From the NCBI GenBank assembly GCA_904394195.1, contig CAJFNH010000096.1, positions 1-5,261 of the forward strand: 5,261 bases of DNA. Reading direction: 5' to 3'. Each line of letters starts with the position of its first letter. The stretch's first letter is position 1. The notes under the pieces are model-generated. The model was not told the DNA's origin. It saw only the letters and a list, made by a program, of their open reading frames with translations, and made no database searches. Both the position numbers and the translations under genes were made by a program. Of the stretch, positions 1 to 4,692 are shown piece after piece. This DNA is from Candidatus Gallimonas caecicola. Lineage in GTDB: Bacteria > Bacillota > Clostridia > Christensenellales > Borkfalkiaceae.

Positions 1-650
1 GCCCTGCCCCCCGAGAGCACGGGCGAGCCTGCGGGCTCGACGGCGGCGATGTACACCGCGGGAAGGCGCTCTTTTAAATATCTGCCCGCGCCCGTGAGCG
101 TGCCCCCCGTTCCGACGGCGGCGACAAAGGCGTCCACCCTTCCCGCAAGCGCTTCAAAGATCTCGGGTCCCGTCGTTTCGTAATGAGCGCGCACGTTGGC
201 GGGGTTGGAGAACTGCCCGGGAAGATATGCGACCTCGATGGAAGCGGCAAGTTTTTCCGCCTCGGCAATGGCGCCCGCCATGCCTGCGGCGCCCTCCGTG
301 AGCACCACCGTGGCGCCGTACGCCTCGAGCAGCTTCACCCGCTCGGGGCTCATGGTGGAGGGCATGGTCAGGATGACGCGGTACCCCTTGGCGCGGGCAA
401 TGGCGGCAAGGCCGATGCCCGTATTGCCCGACGTGGGCTCCACGATGGTCCCGCCGGGAGCGAGCGCGCCCGCAGCTTCCGCCGCCTCTATCATATACTT
501 TGCGGTCCTGTCCTTGGCAGAGCCGGAGGGATTGCACTTTTCCAGCTTGGCAAAGATGCGCCCCTTCAGAGCGCGCTCCGCCGCAAAACGGCGCAGTTCC
601 AGCAGAGGAGTGCCCCCAACCATGTCCGCAACGCTTTCAAAATACCCCAT
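1..650 (-). CDS. cysK: Cysteine synthase (O-acetylserine sulfhydrylase), N-terminal 216 codons, cut by the left edge
   Basis: PLP-dependent enzyme of the fold-type II family that makes L-cysteine from O-acetylserine and sulfide in the cytoplasm. Visible in order: the N-terminal stretch VGGTPLLEL (residues 11-19); the Schiff-base lysine K46 in NPSGSAKDR; the substrate-binding loop PTSGNTGIGLA (about residues 77-87); the PLP-phosphate glycine loop GTGGTLTG (about residues 180-187); and, near the edge, AVEPAGSPVLSGG, typical of CysK. Family members are about 300-310 residues, so roughly 90 C-terminal residues lie outside the window. The start at 650 is chosen because GGAGG (658-662) lies 7 bases upstream; an overlapping out-of-frame ATG at 655 is too close to this site. 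The gene has its own consensus promoter 27-55 bases upstream and follows the EFR1-like gene on the same strand with a 56-base gap. A cystathionine beta-synthase-like or O-phosphoserine-using homologue cannot be fully excluded without the C-terminus. Confidence 0.94.
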   Translation of the reverse strand, partial: MGYFESVADMVGGTPLLELRRFAAERALKGRIFAKLEKCNPSGSAKDRTAKYMIEAAEAAGALAPGGTIVEPTSGNTGIGLAAIARAKGYRVILTMPSTMSPERVKLLEAYGATVVLTEGAAGMAGAIAEAEKLAASIEVAYLPGQFSNPANVRAHYETTGPEIFEALAGRVDAFVAAVGTGGTLTGAGRYLKERLPAVYIAAVEPAGSPVLSGGR

Positions 651-676
651 ACCATGTCCTCCGCATCTTTCTTTTT

Positions 677-705
677 ATTATACGCGGACGAAAGGCGCCT
701 GTCAA
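677..705 (-). promoter_or_regulatory. Perfect-consensus sigma-70/sigma-A promoter of cysK
   Basis: On the minus strand, TTGACA (705-700) and TATAAT (682-677) are separated by exactly 17 bases, matching the housekeeping consensus at all 12 positions. The predicted transcription start is near 670, giving a leader of about 20 bases that holds the GGAGG ribosome site at 658-662. The -35 box lies immediately downstream of the preceding gene's stop codon (707-709), so cysK can be transcribed independently of the upstream operon. The spacer contains an 8-base palindrome AGGCGCCT (693-700) abutting the -35 box. I see no T-box or other leader element; the leader is too short for one. Confidence 0.85.
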
Positions 706-706
706 C

Positions 707-1564
707 TCAATCGGGCTCTTCGGCAGCCGTCTCCGCGCGGTGGTAATATTTGAGGTAGGAACGGCGGCAGTAGGAACAGATCTCGCCGTCCGTGGCGGGC
801 GGCGCTCCGAAGTCATAACCGCCGTTGACGCGCCAGCCGTTGAGCAAGCCCGTGCGTACGGCGTCCTTGGGGCAGCCGAAGGCGCACGCCATGCAGATGA
901 CGCACTGCCTGCCGAACACGGGGCGGCCGCCCTCCATGCGGATATTCCCCTGCGGACAGTTCCTTGCGCACAGCCCGCAGCCGATGCAGCTGTCCGTCAC
1001 CTGAAAGCCCCGTCCGATGAGGGATGCGGCGGGATGTTCGACGCGGCAGACGGCGGAGGCAAGGCGGGCGAGCGCCCCCGGGCGGGGGAGTTCCCCCTCG
1101 TCCGAAAGGATGCGTGCGGCATCCGCCTGTACGCGGGCGAGCACCGCCCGCCACATGCGCGACGCCATGCCGTCCGTATGGCGGAAAATGATATTGTAGG
1201 GCATGACGTAGTGCAGATCGCCCGCCACGCGCCAGCCCCTTTTGCGCAGCAGGCGCACAGGCACGGACGCCGCCCCGTCGTTGAGGGAGAGCGGCTCGCC
1301 CGACGTGCGCACGAGCCAGGCAGAGCCCCCCTGCGCCGCGGGCAGCCCCTTCAGATAGCGCAGAACGGGCGCGGGCGCGTTGAACCCGTGCACGGGAAAG
1401 GCGACGATGAGGCAGTCGGCGCCGGCGGGGTCGGGCGCGGGACGGTCTGCGCGCAGCAATTCGACGCGCGCGTCGCCCCCCTGCGCACGCACGGCGTCCG
1501 CAAGCGCCTCACACACCATCTTCGTATTGCCCGTGCCCGTAAAACAGACGAACAGCGCGTTCAT
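707..1564 (-). CDS. EFR1-like protein: flavodoxin-type domain fused to a 2x[4Fe-4S] ferredoxin domain
   Basis: A 285-residue redox protein. Residues 1-160 look like a flavodoxin fold: beta strand, then the FMN-phosphate loop TGTGNT (9-14), then a later strand CLIVAFPVHGFNAP (51-64). Residues 190-235 carry two ferredoxin motifs that would each bind one [4Fe-4S] cluster: C193-x2-C196-x2-C199-x3-C203 followed by Pro, and C221-x2-C224-x2-C227-x3-C231 followed by Pro. A further pair, C263-x2-C266, sits near the C-terminus. This layout matches the EFR1-family ferredoxins of anaerobic Bacillota, which are presumed to pass electrons between FMN and iron-sulfur clusters; the partner is generally unknown. 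The start at 1564 (ATG) is preferred over an in-frame ATG at 1588: it has GGAGG four bases upstream and overlaps the stop of the upstream SDR gene (ATGA), implying translational coupling. No membrane segment is seen. The electron donor and acceptor cannot be deduced; the coupled oxidoreductase is the obvious candidate. Confidence 0.88.
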   Translation of the reverse strand: MNALFVCFTGTGNTKMVCEALADAVRAQGGDARVELLRADRPAPDPAGADCLIVAFPVHGFNAPAPVLRYLKGLPAAQGGSAWLVRTSGEPLSLNDGAASVPVRLLRKRGWRVAGDLHYVMPYNIIFRHTDGMASRMWRAVLARVQADAARILSDEGELPRPGALARLASAVCRVEHPAASLIGRGFQVTDSCIGCGLCARNCPQGNIRMEGGRPVFGRQCVICMACAFGCPKDAVRTGLLNGWRVNGGYDFGAPPATDGEICSYCRRSYLKYYHRAETAAEEPD

Positions 1565-3093
1565 ACATCCTCCGCAGGCCGCATGCACGGCCTCCCGCTT
1601 TCATCCAGAAAGTAACACACGTCCTCATCCTTTGCGTGCGTGTCGTACCAGACCTGCGCATAGAAGGGATTGTGCTTTGCCTGGCGGTCAAAGTCCCAGG
1701 GCAGCGGCGCGCAGTACGGGCACCAGTGCCCCGCCCCCATCACGGTGTAGGGCGTTGCCGGGAAGACATGTCCGTCGTGACAGCGCCAGAGGACGGGGCG
1801 GAAGGCGCCGTTCCAGCTTTCGGCAAGACACTCGCCGCCGCGGAAGGCGGCGGCCCCGGCGCAGTCGGCCATCGTCCACGCCTCGGGCGGTTTGCCGTCG
1901 TCAAAGCCGTGCGAGAGCAGCCTGCCCTCCTCTGCGGCGCGCCCCTCGTCGCGCAGGGCGGCGTAGTCGCCGAAATCCCCCTTTGCCATGAGCTTCACTT
2001 CATCCCAGCCGGCCGGGATGCGCGCGCCGCCATAGAAAGCAAACACGCGCGCTTCGTCGCCCTCCTTTTTCCAGCGCATGGGGGAATTGGGGTGTTCGAG
2101 CAGACGACGGAAAAACGTCTGCACGATGAGCGCGGGCGGCACCGCCTGTGCAAGGCGGTAGGCGCGGTGACGGCGGGCAATGTCCGCCCACACCTGTTCC
2201 ACGCCGTCGCGCTGGTAGCCGAACAGTTCCTGCAGGACGTTCGCATCCGCCAGCCACACGCCGTGAAAGTTGCGCGCCGCCAGCCATTCGGGGCGGAAAA
2301 ATTTTTCGGGGCTTCCCCCCATCACGGCAAACCCCGTGCGGAAGGTATCGTACCCCGTCAGCCGCCCGTGCGCTCCGCCACCGATGTTGTACACCCTGTT
2401 CCAGAACGCGCCGAGCTCCCCCGCCCCGTCCCGCTCGAGGATGCGGCGGATGAGACACCCCGAATCGCGCGCGCTCACCCACTCGAGGGGGGAATTGAGG
2501 CAGGTGTGGAACATGAGCCCGTCGCTCATGTTGCTCTCGAGCATCTTCGCGTGCAGCATTGCCGTCTGGCGCAGGATGACCCAATTTTCAAGCCCCGCTT
2601 CCAGCACATAGCGCTCCGCCCGCAGTTTGTGCAGGGAGTAGATATCAAACGGACTGATGACGAGCGGATCCCCCACGCGCGCAAACGGGTGGAGCTGATT
2701 GCGGCAGCCGTAGAGCGCGATGGTGGAGATATGGATGAATTTCGCCTGCCGCGGCATGGCGCGCACGGCGTCTGCAAGGGCGACGGCGCCCCGCTCGTTG
2801 CAGTGCTCGCTCGCCGCGGGGTCGGCGTCCGAACGGGGCGGAATGACCGCCGCCATGTTCACCACATAGTCCGCCCCCTCCACGAGCCGTGCGCACGACT
2901 GCGGCTGCGCAATGTCGCCGAACAGTACTTCCAGGCGCTGCCCGTACTCGCGCGCGAGCCGATGCGCGAGCCCTTCGTTCTTCTTTCTGCGCGTGAGCAG
3001 CACGCGCACCCGCTCCACCCCGGGCAGCCCGAGCGTCTGGCGCAGCGCCTCCGCGCCCATATTCCCGCTCACACCCGTCATGGCGATCTTCAT
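1561..3093 (-). CDS. Extended-SDR NAD(P)-dependent oxidoreductase/epimerase with a long C-terminal extension bearing a zinc-ribbon-like motif
   Basis: A 510-residue protein. Residues 1 to about 310 form an extended short-chain dehydrogenase/reductase (NAD-dependent epimerase/dehydratase) domain. It has the dinucleotide loop TGVSGNMG (6-13, G7-x2-G10-x2-G13), D60 after the third strand (FGDIAQ), NMAAVIPP (79-86) in place of the usual NxAA stretch, an active-site serine S123 (HIST), and the catalytic Y152-x3-K156 (YSLHK). Typical members end near 310-340 residues; here about 170-200 more follow. These include a Trp-rich region and a Cys/His cluster C438-H-D-G-H442 ... C458-P-Y-C461, which resembles treble-clef/zinc-ribbon signatures of the type C..GH...CPYC. 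This part may bind a metal, which is inference. The substrate cannot be named. The start at 3093 has a GGAGAGGA ribosome site (3104-3111) and its own promoter. The stop overlaps the EFR1-like start (ATGA), so the two are co-translated and may form one redox system. Confidence 0.85.
   Translation of the reverse strand: MKIAMTGVSGNMGAEALRQTLGLPGVERVRVLLTRRKKNEGLAHRLAREYGQRLEVLFGDIAQPQSCARLVEGADYVVNMAAVIPPRSDADPAASEHCNERGAVALADAVRAMPRQAKFIHISTIALYGCRNQLHPFARVGDPLVISPFDIYSLHKLRAERYVLEAGLENWVILRQTAMLHAKMLESNMSDGLMFHTCLNSPLEWVSARDSGCLIRRILERDGAGELGAFWNRVYNIGGGAHGRLTGYDTFRTGFAVMGGSPEKFFRPEWLAARNFHGVWLADANVLQELFGYQRDGVEQVWADIARRHRAYRLAQAVPPALIVQTFFRRLLEHPNSPMRWKKEGDEARVFAFYGGARIPAGWDEVKLMAKGDFGDYAALRDEGRAAEEGRLLSHGFDDGKPPEAWTMADCAGAAAFRGGECLAESWNGAFRPVLWRCHDGHVFPATPYTVMGAGHWCPYCAPLPWDFDRQAKHNPFYAQVWYDTHAKDEDVCYFLDESGRPCMRPAEDV
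1569..1573 (-). promoter_or_regulatory. Ribosome binding site of the EFR1-like gene, inside the end of the SDR gene
   Basis: Reads GGAGG on the minus strand, four bases upstream of the ATG at 1564. It lies within the last codons of the oxidoreductase gene and decides the start at 1564 rather than the in-frame ATG at 1588, which would lengthen the overlap with the upstream gene. Confidence 0.7.
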
Positions 3094-3126
3094 GTTCTGT
3101 AAATCCTCTCCGGATATTTTTATAAC

Positions 3127-3155
3127 AGTATATCCTTTTTATGACGGATTGTCAA
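3127..3155 (-). promoter_or_regulatory. Near-consensus sigma-70/sigma-A promoter of the SDR/EFR1 operon
   Basis: On the minus strand, TTGACA (3155-3150) and TATACT (3132-3127) are separated by 17 bases, an 11 of 12 match to consensus. The predicted start of transcription is near 3120, leaving a leader of about 27 bases that contains the GGAGAGGA ribosome site (3104-3111). The leader has no room for a riboswitch. Confidence 0.8.
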
Positions 3156-3285
3156 TCGGTAATTTTTTTCTATGACATTTTTATTGTTTTTCATAAACAT
3201 TGCATGTCTGCGCCGTCAGACCGCCCTATCCCCGCATGAAGCGCGGAAAGCCACAGTTTTTTGAGCAAATTATTCTTTCATTCGC

Positions 3286-3314
3286 TTGACAATTATATTT
3301 CAATATATTATAAT
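3286..3314 (+). promoter_or_regulatory. Perfect-consensus sigma-70/sigma-A promoter of the radical-SAM/Cys-rich peptide cassette
   Basis: TTGACA (3286-3291) and TATAAT (3309-3314) are separated by exactly 17 bases and match consensus at all 12 positions. The predicted transcription start is near 3321, about 34 bases before the chosen ATG of the radical-SAM gene. A perfect 12-base palindrome, ATATTATAATAT (3305-3316), covers the -10 box; it could be an operator half-site arrangement or just AT-rich chance. The strength of the core promoter suggests constitutive high transcription unless a repressor acts here. Confidence 0.85.
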
Positions 3315-3354
3315 ATGTTCATCTTTACCGACATACTTTTCGCATAAACTCCCG

Positions 3355-4467
3355 ATGAACACGCCGCAAACAGGACCTGCCGACAACACACGCACTATCT
3401 CGCTCACCGTAACGCAGCGGTGCAATCTTGCCTGCATTTACTGTTACGAGCACAACAAGTCCGCCGCCGATATGACGTTCGGAACGGCAAAGCGTATTCT
3501 CGACGACGAGCTGCGCTTTGGCGCCCCCAAAGAGAACACCTATCTGGAATTTTTCGGCGGAGAGCCCTTTCTGAACTTTCCGCTCATACGCGAAGTTTAC
3601 GACTATGTGCGCTCCTTCTACCGCGGCAAACTGCGCTTTCACACATGCACCAACGGCACGCTCGTGCACGGCGAAATACAGGCGTGGCTGAAAGCGCATC
3701 CCGATTTTTCGGTGGGGTTGTCCGCCGACGGCACAAGATATGCGCACGATCTCAACCGTCCGGGCAGTTTCGATAAGATCGACTTTGATTTCTTTCTGCA
3801 GAACTACGGCTATCAACCCGTCAAAATGACGGTGTCCGCCCTCTCCCTGCCCTATCTTGCCGAGAGCGTCGTCTATCTGACGGAAAAGGGATTTGACGTC
3901 TCGTGCAACCTTGCCTACGGCATCGACTGGTCGGCTGCGGAAAACAAGGCCGTTCTGGAAGAGCAGCTCGAGGAGCTCATCGCCTACTACCTTGCCCATC
4001 CGCAGACGAAGCGGTGCAGGCTGCTCGATTTTTCCATTGCAACGCTTGCCCGCCCCGATACGGGCGGCAACACGGTGCGCAAGTACTGCGGAACGGGCAC
4101 CTCGATGGTGTGCTACTCGGTGGAGGGCGAGGCGTATCCCTGCCAGTTCTTCACGCCCCTTTCTGCCGGAGAGCGGGCGCTCCCCCTGCGCGAAGCGTAT
4201 TTCACGCGCGACATCGACCGCACACTGCTGCCCGGTGACTGCCGCAGCTGCTACTTTCTGCGCATCTGCCCGCGCTGCATGGGCAGCAACTATCTTGCGA
4301 CGGGCGATCTTTACCGCCCCGACGAGAACTACTGCGCGCTGCACAAACTCATCTTCCGGGCGAACGCCAAATTCAAGGCGCTCGAATGGGAACGGGGCAT
4401 GCTCGCCCTCTCCCCCGACGAAGAACAGGCGTTGCTGCGCAGCATCGCAGCCATTCAGGAATTTTGA
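3355..4467 (+). CDS. Radical-SAM/SPASM peptide maturase (putative RiPP thioether-forming enzyme)
   Basis: A 370-residue radical S-adenosylmethionine enzyme. Seen: the cluster motif C23-x3-C27-x2-C30 (CNLACIYC) binding the SAM-cleaving [4Fe-4S]; the SAM-contact motif FGGEP (67-71); CTNGT (98-102); and a C-terminal SPASM pattern for auxiliary clusters, C245, then G258-x4-C263 (with an extra C253), then C296-x2-C299-x5-C305-x2-C308-x18-C327. Enzymes of this class modify ribosomal peptides, often linking Cys sulfur to a carbon of another residue. The Cys-rich peptide 18 bases downstream is the evident substrate, but the exact bond type cannot be read from sequence. ATG at 3355 is chosen because an in-frame TTG at 3286 lies inside the -35 box and there is no other start before the essential cysteines. 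It has no recognisable Shine-Dalgarno sequence (upstream bases read AAACTCCCG), which is unusual for this window. No clear RiPP recognition element is visible at the N-terminus, where C23 follows within about 20 residues. Confidence 0.9.
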   Translation: MNTPQTGPADNTRTISLTVTQRCNLACIYCYEHNKSAADMTFGTAKRILDDELRFGAPKENTYLEFFGGEPFLNFPLIREVYDYVRSFYRGKLRFHTCTNGTLVHGEIQAWLKAHPDFSVGLSADGTRYAHDLNRPGSFDKIDFDFFLQNYGYQPVKMTVSALSLPYLAESVVYLTEKGFDVSCNLAYGIDWSAAENKAVLEEQLEELIAYYLAHPQTKRCRLLDFSIATLARPDTGGNTVRKYCGTGTSMVCYSVEGEAYPCQFFTPLSAGERALPLREAYFTRDIDRTLLPGDCRSCYFLRICPRCMGSNYLATGDLYRPDENYCALHKLIFRANAKFKALEWERGMLALSPDEEQALLRSIAAIQEF

Positions 4468-4473
4468 CCCCGA

Positions 4474-4479
4474 AGAAGG
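4474..4479 (+). promoter_or_regulatory. Ribosome binding site of the Cys-rich precursor peptide
   Basis: AGAAGG, within GAAGAAGG, lies six bases upstream of the ATG at 4486. It supports this start over the in-frame ATG at 4495, and it lies in the 18-base gap after the radical-SAM stop codon. Confidence 0.65.
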
Positions 4480-4485
4480 TATTTT

Positions 4486-4692
4486 ATGTTTCAAATGACG
4501 GAAGAACTCATTGCCAGGATCAAGGCACGCATCACGGGAGATGCGCTCGCGCCCGCAGGCGCGCTGGAGAGCTATGACTGCAACGGCGCCTGCTCGAGCG
4601 ACTGCTACCTCTCCTGCGGTGAATCCTGCACATACAGCTGTGACGGCACCTGCGACGGCTCCAGCTCGGGCTCGGGCGGCGGCGGTTGGTAA
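4486..4692 (+). CDS. CXXX-repeat Cys-rich RiPP precursor peptide (putative)
   Basis: A 68-residue peptide with clear leader/core organisation. Residues 1-31 form a probable leader with an amphipathic helical stretch (TEELIARIKARI, 5-16) and no signal peptide. Residues 32-56 contain seven cysteines at strictly every fourth position: C32, C36, C40, C44, C48, C52, C56. The intervening triplets are NGA, SSD, YLS, GES, TYS and DGT. The tail (57-68) is Ser/Gly-rich, DGSSSGSGGGGW, ending in Trp. Position directly after a SPASM radical-SAM gene makes it the likely substrate. From memory, CXXX-repeat (and similarly spaced Cys-array) targets of radical-SAM maturases have been defined by annotation groups; I have not searched, and membership is inference. 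The Cys spacing would suit thioether links to residues in the triplets, or metal binding. Product activity is unknown. The stop codon abuts the next gene's ATG (TAAATG). An unmodified metal-binding peptide is the main alternative. Confidence 0.85.
   Translation: MFQMTEELIARIKARITGDALAPAGALESYDCNGACSSDCYLSCGESCTYSCDGTCDGSSSGSGGGGW
4579..4653 (+). repeat. Cys-every-fourth-residue (CXXX) coding array
   Basis: Codons for seven cysteines recur every 12 bases from 4579 to 4653. The Cys codons are all TGC except TGT for C52. The intervening codons vary, so the periodicity is kept at protein level and is not a recent perfect DNA tandem duplication. Confidence 0.9.

Larger units (their letters stand above)
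3094..3354. other. Divergent intergenic region, AT-rich, with promoters facing out on both sides
   Basis: These 261 bases separate the minus-strand SDR operon from the plus-strand peptide cassette. The left part (3104-3155) holds the ribosome site and promoter of the SDR gene; the right part (3286-3314) holds the promoter of the cassette. The middle (about 3156-3285) has no credible ORF. It contains a small inverted repeat, GTCTG (3206-3210) and CAGAC (3217-3221) around a six-base loop, and a second weak one, CCGC (3232-3235) and GCGG (3243-3246). Neither is followed directly by a T-run, so I do not call a terminator. Confidence 0.7.

Noticed and set aside
1565..1588. Eight-residue N-terminal extension of the EFR1-like protein from the ATG at 1588
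   Set aside because: The ATG at 1564 has GGAGG just upstream and begins directly at the first flavodoxin strand. The longer start would give a less typical N-terminus and a larger overlap.
500..1615. Plus-strand open frame (371 codons) across cysK and the EFR1-like gene
   Set aside because: Antisense to two genes with unmistakable catalytic and iron-sulfur motifs, and it crosses the intergenic promoter. No recognisable domain.
1636..3102. Long plus-strand open frame (488 codons) opposite the SDR gene
   Set aside because: It is antisense to a gene with clear SDR motifs, a promoter and a ribosome site. Its translation is rich in Arg/His/Ala/Pro without family motifs, as expected for the reverse frame of GC-rich coding DNA.
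3206..3262. Possible terminator or riboswitch in the divergent region (small inverted repeats, GCGGAAAGCC and a T6 run at 3257-3262)
   Set aside because: Stems are only four or five base pairs and the T-run does not follow them. The GGAAAGCC stretch only superficially recalls a c-di-GMP riboswitch, lacks the rest of that fold, and lies upstream of the mapped promoter.
3286..3354. N-terminal extension of the radical-SAM protein from a TTG at 3286
   Set aside because: The TTG is the first three bases of the -35 box and lies upstream of the predicted transcription start. The extra 23 residues do not resemble the family.
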